Shown here piece after piece: positions 1 to 6,448 of a stretch of 6,471 nt of DNA. The stretch is from positions 1 through 6,471 of the forward strand of contig JBELBJ010000052.1 of NCBI GenBank assembly GCA_042095375.1, read 5' to 3'. The position numbers and the translations under genes were made by a program. The notes beneath the pieces are model-generated. The model saw nothing but the letters and a program-made list of their open reading frames with translations. It was not told the origin of the DNA and ran no database searches. How positions within the stretch are numbered: the first letter of the stretch is position 1; each line of letters opens with the position of its first letter. Source of the DNA: GCA-2715645 sp042095375. GTDB taxonomy: Bacteria > Bacteroidota > Bacteroidia > Cytophagales > MED-G16.

Positions 1-111
1 TTTTAATAAAAATTTAATTTGCTGAATTTCAGAGTTTGACAAATTAAAATTTAACCATTTATTAGCCTCTTTTTTTGAAAGTTCTAATAGATTTGATTTA
101 TCATCAGTCAT
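1..111 (-). CDS. N-terminal fragment of a CDS cut by the window edge; possibly phospho-sugar mutase
   Basis: An open frame of 37 codons starts at an ATG (109-111) and runs off the left edge without a stop. It begins MTDDKSNLLELSKKEANKWL and continues with a polar, Lys/Asn-rich stretch ending in KFLLK. The ATG lies one base after the trpS stop codon on the same strand, so the gene is almost certainly translated from the trpS transcript, perhaps by coupled reinitiation. The pattern of a short helix with 'WL', then an acidic or polar loop, then 'I..I..LL' resembles the extreme N-terminus of Bacteroidota phosphoglucomutase/phosphomannomutase proteins. That identification is from memory of a weakly conserved region, and the diagnostic motifs (the GTGGxRG region and the serine phosphate loop) would lie outside the window. 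I am confident that it is a gene start and not confident about the product. Confidence 0.7.
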   Translation of the reverse strand, partial: MTDDKSNLLELSKKEANKWLNFNLSNSEIQQIKFLLK

Positions 112-112
112 T

Positions 113-1081
113 TTAGTACCCCAGTTTATTTCTTACCCTATCTAAAACAGTGCAAGCGATTTTTTTCGCCTTAATTTCTCCTTGTTCTAAAATTTTAAAA
201 ATATAATCCTGATTTTTGATTAATTCAAAATATTTTGATCTGGGTTTTTTATATTTTTCTATGATTAAATCAAATAATTCTTTTTTTGCATCTCCATAAC
301 CGTAATTTCCTTTTTCATAATTTTCTTTCATTCTTATAGTTTCGGAATCATCGGCAATTAATTTAAATAGATTAAATACATTACAATTATCTGGTATTTT
401 TTTTTCTTCTATTCCTTTACTATCTGTAACTATTGTCATTACTTGTTTTTTTAGAATATTTTCATTTTCAAATATGTCTATTGTATTTTCATATGATTTG
501 CTCATTTTTCTACCATCTATTCCTGGTATCGTCATAACTTTATTATCAATTTTTGATTCAGGTACTACTAATGTTTCACCATATTGATGATTAAATGATT
601 TAGCAATATCTCTAGTAATTTCAAGATGTTGTTTTTGATCTTTCCCTACGGGCACGATATCTGCATCATAAAGTAAAATATCAGATGCCATTAAAATTGG
701 GTATGTAAATAAGCCAGCATTTATACTAGATAAATTATTAGATTTATCCTTGAAAGAGTGTGAATTTGATAACATTGGAAACGGCGTAAAGCAGTTTAAG
801 TGCCAATTTAGCTCACATACCTCCTGAACTTTTGACTGTCTATAAAAATAATTATTCTTATAATCAAACCCCATAGAAATCCAAGCTGCAGCAACTGATA
901 TGGTATTTTCTTTTCTTAATTTAGAATCTTTGATATTAATAAGAGAATGAAGGTCTGCAATAAAAAATAAAGATTCATTATCTGAATTTTGAGAAAGCTT
1001 AATAGATGGCACAATTGCACCTAGAACATTACCAAGATGTGGTTTTCCAGAACTTTGAATTCCTGTTAAAATTCTTGCCAT
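113..1081 (-). CDS. trpS: Tryptophanyl-tRNA synthetase (TrpRS, class Ic)
   Basis: This cytoplasmic enzyme charges tRNA-Trp with tryptophan using ATP. The protein is 322 residues, normal for bacterial TrpRS. The class I HIGH-type signature is the HLGN at residues 15-18, preceded by SGKP. The tryptophan pocket and dimer core follow around 127-153, with YPILMASDIL and then DADIVPVGKDQKQHLE; Asp134 corresponds to the tryptophan-binding Asp of the Bacillus stearothermophilus enzyme. The KMSKS loop is intact at 192-196 (GRKMSKSYEN), and the C-terminal helices end in a family-typical LGY. I chose the ATG at 1079-1081. An in-frame TTG at 1091-1093 would add four residues (MCFI), but homologues begin at MARILTG and the TTG overlaps a possible promoter box. 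There is no Shine-Dalgarno sequence. It is transcribed away from the DUF1573 gene and is followed after one base by another gene on the same strand. Nothing is missing, and I see no T-box leader or trp-codon leader. Confidence 0.97.
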   Translation of the reverse strand: MARILTGIQSSGKPHLGNVLGAIVPSIKLSQNSDNESLFFIADLHSLINIKDSKLRKENTISVAAAWISMGFDYKNNYFYRQSKVQEVCELNWHLNCFTPFPMLSNSHSFKDKSNNLSSINAGLFTYPILMASDILLYDADIVPVGKDQKQHLEITRDIAKSFNHQYGETLVVPESKIDNKVMTIPGIDGRKMSKSYENTIDIFENENILKKQVMTIVTDSKGIEEKKIPDNCNVFNLFKLIADDSETIRMKENYEKGNYGYGDAKKELFDLIIEKYKKPRSKYFELIKNQDYIFKILEQGEIKAKKIACTVLDRVRNKLGY

Positions 1082-1090
1082 AATAAAGCA

Positions 1091-1098
1091 CAAAATTA
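1091..1098 (-). promoter_or_regulatory. Candidate -7 box of the trpS promoter (TAATTTTG)
   Basis: On the minus strand this reads TAATTTTG, an exact match to the Bacteroidota primary sigma factor -7 consensus TAnnTTTG. Transcription would start about five bases downstream, giving a leader of only a few bases before the trpS ATG at 1081. No clear TTTG -33 box lies at the usual distance upstream, where only TTTC-like sequence is present. In DNA this AT-rich an 8-mer with six fixed positions can occur by chance, so the call rests mostly on its placement in the divergent spacer. Confidence 0.3.
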
Positions 1099-1130
1099 TA
1101 TGAAATAATACTAGGAAAGAAAATATTTTA

Positions 1131-1138
1131 TATTTTTG
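1131..1138 (+). promoter_or_regulatory. Candidate -7 box of the DUF1573 gene promoter (TATTTTTG)
   Basis: TATTTTTG matches the Bacteroidota -7 consensus TAnnTTTG exactly and lies 16 bases before the ATG at 1155, implying a leader of about 10-12 bases. I find no TTTG -33 box at the expected spacing. The 73-bp spacer between the two divergent genes must hold promoters for both directions, unless trpS or the DUF1573 gene is transcribed from within its neighbour, and this is the best plus-strand candidate in it. Confidence 0.33.
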
Positions 1139-1154
1139 AAAAAAATTAAATTAT

Positions 1155-1550
1155 ATGAAATTAAAATTTATACTACTTTTAAGCATTTTATTTTTAAATT
1201 TTTCTGTTGCAAAATCACAAAAAATAACTTTTTTAGAATCTGAACATGATTTTGGTCAGATAGAAGAGAACGGAGGAAATGTTTCACATACTTTTGAATT
1301 TATTAATGAGGGAGACTCTCCATTGGTTATTTTATCTGTTAAACCTTCTTGTGGTTGTACTACTCCTGATTGGTCTAAAGACCCTATTAAATCAGGAAGT
1401 AAGGGTTATATTGTTGCTGAATATAATCCTAAAGGTAGGCCTGGTGTATTTAGAAAATCACTTGCTGTGGTTTCAAATTCTGAAACAAATTCACAAAAAT
1501 TAAGTACTAGCACATATATTTATATTAAAGGGAAAGTATCTAAAAAATAA
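1155..1550 (+). CDS. Exported DUF1573 domain protein
   Basis: This is a 131-residue secreted or periplasmic protein of unknown biochemical function. Residues 1-21 form a signal peptide (KLK, then a Leu/Ile/Phe-rich core) with likely cleavage at AKS|Q, leaving Gln22 first. The remainder is one DUF1573 domain, a small Ig-like beta-sandwich common in Bacteroidota. It shows the family landmarks in order: HDFG at 31-34, HTFEFINEG around 45-53, the PSCGCT motif with Cys66 and Cys68, the DWSKDPIKSG segment around 72-81, and VVSN at 105-108. It lacks the lipobox Cys of a lipoprotein and has no second domain or sorting tail, so it is probably soluble in the periplasm. It sits alone between a divergent trpS and the amidohydrolase operon 79 bp downstream, and no GC-rich terminator separates it from that operon. 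The ATG at 1155 is the only start that gives a complete signal peptide. Family assignment is firm; role, ligand and cysteine state are unknown. Confidence 0.93.
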   Translation: MKLKFILLLSILFLNFSVAKSQKITFLESEHDFGQIEENGGNVSHTFEFINEGDSPLVILSVKPSCGCTTPDWSKDPIKSGSKGYIVAEYNPKGRPGVFRKSLAVVSNSETNSQKLSTSTYIYIKGKVSKK

Positions 1551-1562
1551 ATTTTAAATTAT

Positions 1563-1592
1563 TTTGGTTTAGACTAATTCATTTAATTTTTG
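1563..1592 (+). promoter_or_regulatory. Candidate promoter for the amidohydrolase operon
   Basis: The 79-bp gap before the amidohydrolase operon has TTTG at 1563-1566, then 17 bases, then TAATTTTTG at 1584-1592. This resembles the Bacteroidota TTTG / TAnnTTTG arrangement, but the second box has one extra base between TA and TTTG. It would give a leader of roughly 30 bases before the ATG at 1630. The alternative is read-through from the DUF1573 gene, because no stem-loop terminator is visible in the gap. The prediction is weak. Confidence 0.25.
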
Positions 1593-1629
1593 TAAATTTC
1601 GATTCTATACATTAACCTAACTTTTTATT

Positions 1630-4600
1630 ATGAATAGAATTTTTTTTATAATTCTAATCTGTTTTCTATCCCTTGAAAACCTTTTTGCGCAGGAAACTTT
1701 TCCAATAAATGGCGTAGAAGATAATAGAGAAAATTATTATGCATTTTTCAATGCAAACATTGTGGTTGATTATAATACAACTGTAGAGAATGGTACTCTC
1801 ATTATAAAAAACGGAAAAATAATTTCAGTTGGAAAAGATATAAATATTCCGAATGGAGTTAGAAAATTTGACTTAAATGGTAATTTCATATATCCTTCGT
1901 TTATTGATTTGTATTCAGATTATGGAATAGTAAAAAATAAAAGTAATAGATCATCTGGTGGTAGGAAGTCTAGTTATACAAATTCCCAAATGCTTTCAAA
2001 TAAAGACGGACCATTTTCTTGGAATGAGTCAATAAGACCAGAGTACAATAGTGTAGAAAATATAAAATTTGATCAAAAGAAATCAAATATATTAAGGAAA
2101 GAGGGTTTTGGGTCTGTAGTGTCTCACAATATGGATGGGATAATGAGGGGTACAGGTACCTTCATATCTCTTTCTAACGATGTTGAGCAAAACATAATTT
2201 TTAGCGAAAAGGCATCAAACCATTTTTCTTTTATGAAGGGTTCTTCAAGACAAAGATATCCAAGTTCTCTTATGGGAGCAGTTGCTTTAATGAAGCAATC
2301 TTTTTTTGATGCTGAATGGTATAAAGCTAATTCAGGTAAGTTATCTCAAACAAATCTTTCACTTTCAAGTATAAATGATAATAAGGGATTACCTAAAATA
2401 ATTGAAGTTAGTGATAAACTTAGAGTACTTTTAGCTCAAAAAGTCGAAAAAGAGGTTGGTGTAAAATTCCTAATTAAAGGACAAGGAGATGAATACCAAA
2501 GAATAAATGAGGTTAAAGAGGGAAATTCAAATTTCATCATACCAATAAATTATCCAAAGCCATTTAATGTTGATGATCCATTCAAAAATGAAGATATTTT
2601 ACTTTCTCAGTTAAAACATTGGGAAATGGCTCCTTCTAATCCATACTTCTTAGAGAAGAATGGTATAAACTTTTCAATTACATCTCATGGTATTAAAAAT
2701 TTATCTGACTTTAGAAAAAATTTAATAAAATCACATGAAAGGGGAGCATCTAAATCTACTTTATTGAAAGCATTAACATATAATCCTTCAAAGTTCATTA
2801 ATATGGATCATAAAATAGGAGCTATAAAAGAATCTTTTATAGCAAATTTTTTTATTTCTGATGGAGATATTTTTTCAAAAGAAACAAAAATATTGAGTAA
2901 TTGGATTCAAGGTAAATGGCATAGAGTTACGGATACTAATATCAATGATTATGTTGGTAATTATTCATTAATTTTTGAGACTAAAGATGATAAAAAAATT
3001 GCCAGTCTGATATTAAACGTAAAAGGAAATAAAGACAAACCAAGTGCAAGTATTTTGAGTTCCAGTAAATCAGATTCTATAAGTATAAAAACAAAAATTA
3101 TTGTTGATGATGAAAATGTTTATATCTCTTTTAATATTCCAAAAGGTAAAAAAGGAATTACATCAGGAGAGTACAAATTATCAGGTTATTTTTCAAATGG
3201 TCGTTTTCTAGGAAAGGGAACTCTCAATAATTTTGATTGGATTGATTGGGTTGCTACAAAAAATGATTCCCAATTAATAAATGAAAATATTAATAAAAAA
3301 CAAACTACAAAAAAAGATATAGGAATAGGTAAAGTTATTTATCCTTTTGTGGAATACGGAACTGAAACTTTAAAAAAACAACAAAAAATACTTATTAAAG
3401 GAGCAAAACTGTGGACTCTTGAGGGAAAAGGAGTAATCGAAAAAGGAGATGTTTTAATTGAAAATGGAAAAATTATTGAGGTTGGTGAAGAAATATCTAC
3501 AAACGAAAAAAACATAAAGATAATTGATGGAAATGGAATGCATTTAACTCCAGGGATTATTGATGAGCATTCTCATATCGCTCTTTTTGGAGTAAATGAA
3601 GGTTCGCAGTCTAATACTGCTGAAGTCAGAATAAAGGATGTGGTCAACTCTGAAGATGTAAATATTTATAGACAATTAGCGGGAGGTGTAACTACCTCAC
3701 AACTTCTTCATGGATCAGCAAATGCAATTGGTGGTCAATCTGCAATTGTTAAGTTTAGATGGGGTTCATCACCTGAAGAAATGATTATAAAAGAAGCAGA
3801 TGAATACATAAAATTTGCACTTGGTGAAAATGTTAAAAGATCTAGAGCATCATCTAGTACAAGATTCCCAGATACAAGGATGGGTGTAGAACAAGTATTT
3901 GTTGATGCTTTTAATAAAGCTAGGATTTATGAAAATAAATGGAAAAAATACAATTCATTAACAAAAAAAGAAAAGCTTAGTGCTATTATACCAAGAAAAG
4001 ATATTGAATTGGAGGCATTATCTCAGATTTTAAATGGTAAAATGCATATAACATGTCATTCATATGTTCAGTCTGAAATTAACATGTTAATGAAAGTCGC
4101 TGAAAAGTTTAATTTTAAAGTTAATACATTTACTCATATTCTTGAAGGATATAAGGTTGCTGATATTATGGCTAGACATGGAGCTGGTGCTGGCTCTTTT
4201 TCAGATTGGTGGGCTTATAAAAATGAGGTAAAAGAAGCAATTCCCTATAATGCTGCTCTTATGTTACAAGCGGGTGTTGTTACATCAATTAACTCTGATA
4301 GTAGAGAAATGGCAAGAAGATTAAATCAGGAAGCTGGTAAATCTATAAAATATGGTAATATATCTGAGGTTGAGGCTATGAAACTGGTAACACTTAACCC
4401 TGCTAAATTATTAAACTTAGATCATAGAATGGGGAGTATTAAAGTAGGAAAAGATGCTGATTTAGTATTATGGAATGAACACCCTTTATCTATATACTCA
4501 AAACCATTAAAAACTATTGTTGATGGTAAAATTTATTTTGATATAGAAGAAGATGAAATTTTAAGAGAAGAAATTAAAAGAGAGAGAGCTAGAATAATTT

Positions 4601-4716
4601 CGAAAATGAAAAATTCTAATACACCAATGGGAGGTAGAAGAAAACCAATTAAGACAGCTCACTTTGAACTTCATTGTGAAGATGAATATGATTATCAATC
4701 AACAAGTGAAAATTAA
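1630..4716 (+). CDS. Exported two-module amidohydrolase, N-terminal module degenerate
   Basis: This 1028-residue periplasmic protein belongs to the amidohydrolase superfamily (COG1228, imidazolonepropionase-like); its substrate is unknown. The signal peptide is residues 1-20, with cleavage at LFA|Q. Module 1 (about 38-433) has the urease-type N-terminal beta segment and a barrel, but its metal sites are gone. The HxH after strand 1 is Tyr95-Ser-Asp97, the strand-5 His is Gln285, and the strand-8 Asp is His353. A beta-rich insert follows (about 437-543), then a Lys-rich linker. Module 2 (about 587-990) is intact, with H647xH649 in DEHSHI, His810 in ITCHSY, His836 in FTHILEG and Asp890 in INSDS, followed by the usual NPAKLL and GSIKVGKDADLVLW closing segment. 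The tail is charged and carries a family-typical HCED (1015-1018). Hydrolysis of a cyclic amide or peptide-like bond is inferred from the fold only. The downstream gene encodes a third related module nine bases away. No frameshift is seen. Confidence 0.93.
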   Translation: MNRIFFIILICFLSLENLFAQETFPINGVEDNRENYYAFFNANIVVDYNTTVENGTLIIKNGKIISVGKDINIPNGVRKFDLNGNFIYPSFIDLYSDYGIVKNKSNRSSGGRKSSYTNSQMLSNKDGPFSWNESIRPEYNSVENIKFDQKKSNILRKEGFGSVVSHNMDGIMRGTGTFISLSNDVEQNIIFSEKASNHFSFMKGSSRQRYPSSLMGAVALMKQSFFDAEWYKANSGKLSQTNLSLSSINDNKGLPKIIEVSDKLRVLLAQKVEKEVGVKFLIKGQGDEYQRINEVKEGNSNFIIPINYPKPFNVDDPFKNEDILLSQLKHWEMAPSNPYFLEKNGINFSITSHGIKNLSDFRKNLIKSHERGASKSTLLKALTYNPSKFINMDHKIGAIKESFIANFFISDGDIFSKETKILSNWIQGKWHRVTDTNINDYVGNYSLIFETKDDKKIASLILNVKGNKDKPSASILSSSKSDSISIKTKIIVDDENVYISFNIPKGKKGITSGEYKLSGYFSNGRFLGKGTLNNFDWIDWVATKNDSQLINENINKKQTTKKDIGIGKVIYPFVEYGTETLKKQQKILIKGAKLWTLEGKGVIEKGDVLIENGKIIEVGEEISTNEKNIKIIDGNGMHLTPGIIDEHSHIALFGVNEGSQSNTAEVRIKDVVNSEDVNIYRQLAGGVTTSQLLHGSANAIGGQSAIVKFRWGSSPEEMIIKEADEYIKFALGENVKRSRASSSTRFPDTRMGVEQVFVDAFNKARIYENKWKKYNSLTKKEKLSAIIPRKDIELEALSQILNGKMHITCHSYVQSEINMLMKVAEKFNFKVNTFTHILEGYKVADIMARHGAGAGSFSDWWAYKNEVKEAIPYNAALMLQAGVVTSINSDSREMARRLNQEAGKSIKYGNISEVEAMKLVTLNPAKLLNLDHRMGSIKVGKDADLVLWNEHPLSIYSKPLKTIVDGKIYFDIEEDEILREEIKRERARIISKMKNSNTPMGGRRKPIKTAHFELHCEDEYDYQSTSEN

Positions 4717-4725
4717 TTTTTGATT

Positions 4726-6024
4726 ATGAATAAAATATACTTTTTAATTTTCTTTTTTATATCTCAAATTATATATTCCCAGGTCCCTGAACCAGTAAGT
4801 GAACAGGGTAAGGCAATAATATTATATAATGCTGAAATTCATGTTGGTAATGGAACAGTTATTAAAAATGGATATGTATGTTTTGAATCAGGAAAAATTA
4901 CTCATATAGGTAATTTTGATAATTCAACACTAAGTAATTTTCAAAATCATTTACAGATTGACTTAAATAAAAAACTTGTATATCCGGGTCTTATATTACC
5001 TATTTCAAAGGTTGGCCTTGAGGAGGTTTCTGCAATAAGAGCAACTTTGGATCATACTGAGATTGGTGATATTAATTCAAACATTAGAACTCTTACATCT
5101 TATAATACTGATTCAGAAATGATACCAACATTTAGATATAATGGGATACTTCTTTCCCAAGTTGCACCTGACGGTGATTTAATTACAGGAAATTCATCTA
5201 TAATGATGATGGAAGGATGGAATTGGGAAGATGCAGCATATAAGGTTGATAATGGTATACATGTTAAATGGCCAAGAAAAACATATCCACCTAATAGAAG
5301 GTCAGGATCAACAGAGTTTAGAGTAAATTCCAATTATAAAAGTACAGTAGATAAGATACATAAATTTCTTATTGACTCAAGGTCATATTATAATAGAAAG
5401 GGTAGTATTAATGAAAACAATTTAAAGTTGGAGGCTATGATTGATGTTTTCTCAGGTAAAAAGAAAGTATATATCCATGCAAATTCCAGAGAACAAATAA
5501 TCGAATCTGTTCAAACCTTTAAAAGACATGGTATAAATGATTTAGTTATTGTTGGAGCTAATGATGCTTATTATACAATTGATTTTATTAAGGAAAATAA
5601 TTTACCAATATTATTAAATAATATACATAGAACCCCTTCTAGAAACCATGAAGATATTGATTTGCCTTATAAGCTTCCTTATCTTTTATATAAAGAAGGT
5701 GTTTTAGTTGGACTGACTGCTTCAGGGTCCCTTCATTCGCAAAGAAATTTACCTTTTTTAGCTGGAACTTCAGTAGCATATGGAGTTCCTAAGGAAGAAG
5801 CTTTGAAAATGATATCTTATAATACAGCTAAAATACTTGGAATTGATAATATAACTGGATCTTTAGAGGCTGGTAAGGATGCTAACATAATTGTATCAAA
5901 AGGTGATATTCTCGATATGAGGACAAGTCAGGTTGTTCATGCGTTTATAACAGGTAGAGAAATTAATTTAAATGGAAAACAACAAATCCTATATGATAGG
6001 TTTAAAAGAAAGTATTCTGAATAA
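4726..6024 (+). CDS. Exported amidohydrolase-like protein, probably non-catalytic
   Basis: This 432-residue exported protein has an amidohydrolase fold and is the second gene of the operon, starting 9 bp after its partner. I chose the ATG at 4726; an in-frame TTG at 4720 would add only two residues. The signal peptide is residues 1-18, with likely cleavage at IYS|Q. The N-terminal beta segment (about 29-85) and the closing NTAKILG and GSLEAGKDANIIV segments (about 365-390) are typical of COG1228 proteins. The metal site is mostly lost. The first-strand motif reads PGLILPISKVG, so Ile93 and Lys95 replace the two His. His251 (YIHANS, strand 5) is kept. Strand 6 reads LVIVGAND with no His, and the strand-8 Asp position is Ser333. 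Paired with the large protein, it may be a partner subunit or a substrate-binding relative; this is inference. The gene is intact and in the same AT-rich style as its neighbour, so it looks maintained rather than decaying. Confidence 0.9.
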   Translation: MNKIYFLIFFFISQIIYSQVPEPVSEQGKAIILYNAEIHVGNGTVIKNGYVCFESGKITHIGNFDNSTLSNFQNHLQIDLNKKLVYPGLILPISKVGLEEVSAIRATLDHTEIGDINSNIRTLTSYNTDSEMIPTFRYNGILLSQVAPDGDLITGNSSIMMMEGWNWEDAAYKVDNGIHVKWPRKTYPPNRRSGSTEFRVNSNYKSTVDKIHKFLIDSRSYYNRKGSINENNLKLEAMIDVFSGKKKVYIHANSREQIIESVQTFKRHGINDLVIVGANDAYYTIDFIKENNLPILLNNIHRTPSRNHEDIDLPYKLPYLLYKEGVLVGLTASGSLHSQRNLPFLAGTSVAYGVPKEEALKMISYNTAKILGIDNITGSLEAGKDANIIVSKGDILDMRTSQVVHAFITGREINLNGKQQILYDRFKRKYSE

Positions 6025-6025
6025 T

Positions 6026-6448
6026 TTATAACTTTCCCTCTATACAAGTAGTATACAAACCACCCCGTACATTATACTTACTGGTTATTCTAATTTTCTT
6101 TGTTTTAAGGACCTCTTTCAAATCATTAAAAATTCTTTTTGTAACTTCTTCCTGATAAATACCAACATTTTTAAAACTTATTAGGTAATATTTTAAGGAT
6201 TTTAGTTCTAGAGCTAACTTTCCTTCAGGGTAATACTCAATTTTAATTTTTGCAACATCTGGAAGTCCACTAAATGGACATACTGCTATAAATTCTTTAG
6301 TATATATTTTTATATACTGTTCGATACTATTGAATTTAAATACTTTTAGTTCTTTTTTCTCAATAGAATCTGTTGACTCAAACTGAATCTTTTTTCCTTC
6401 GGCAGTCTGACCAATATAAGGGTCTACTATATTTGATTTTAAATCCAT
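6026..6448 (-). CDS. queF: NADPH-dependent 7-cyano-7-deazaguanine reductase (preQ0 reductase)
   Basis: QueF reduces the nitrile of preQ0 to the amine preQ1, the last soluble intermediate before insertion into tRNA during queuosine synthesis in the cytoplasm. At 140 residues it is a single-domain type I QueF (YkvM-like), somewhat shorter than the B. subtilis enzyme because the C-terminus ends soon after RGG. The T-fold core shows VCPFSGLPD, with the nucleophile Cys57 that forms the thioimide with preQ0 and the acid Asp64. It is followed by the NADPH-binding QueF motif ELKSLKYY (81-88). Glu100 matches the substrate-binding Glu97 of B. subtilis, but the preceding His96 is Gln99 here. RGG at 128-130 is conserved. 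The start is the ATG at 6446-6448. Only 23 bp lie upstream, with a run of nine A, so no promoter or preQ1 riboswitch can be judged. It converges on the amidohydrolase operon with one base between the stops. Confidence 0.96.
   Translation of the reverse strand: MDLKSNIVDPYIGQTAEGKKIQFESTDSIEKKELKVFKFNSIEQYIKIYTKEFIAVCPFSGLPDVAKIKIEYYPEGKLALELKSLKYYLISFKNVGIYQEEVTKRIFNDLKEVLKTKKIRITSKYNVRGGLYTTCIEGKL

Noticed and set aside
1082..1093. Four-residue N-terminal extension of trpS from a TTG start
   Set aside because: The start codon would be TTG, the added residues (MCFI) do not fit the family N-terminus, and a better ATG at 1081 matches where homologues begin.
1279..1503. Plus-strand 74-codon frame inside the DUF1573 gene
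   Set aside because: It lies wholly in another frame of a well-supported gene, is Leu/Val-rich as expected from an out-of-frame reading of AT-rich DNA, and has no recognisable domain.
1551..1629. Intrinsic terminator after the DUF1573 gene
   Set aside because: The gap is AT-rich with only weak AT self-complementarity near AATTTTAAATT and no GC stem followed by a T run.
1630..4716. Reading the two-module amidohydrolase as a recent artificial or assembly fusion
   Set aside because: The frame is continuous over 1028 codons with one signal peptide, and flavobacterial relatives of about 1000 residues with the same layout are known to me, so the fusion is ancestral.
4720..4725. Two-residue extension of the second amidohydrolase from a TTG start
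   Set aside because: The ATG at 4726 gives a clean signal peptide (MNK plus hydrophobic core); the TTG adds only Met-Ile with no benefit.
5100..5333. Minus-strand 77-codon frame inside the second amidohydrolase gene
   Set aside because: It is antisense to a conserved gene, with no family resemblance and no promoter or neighbouring gene to support it.
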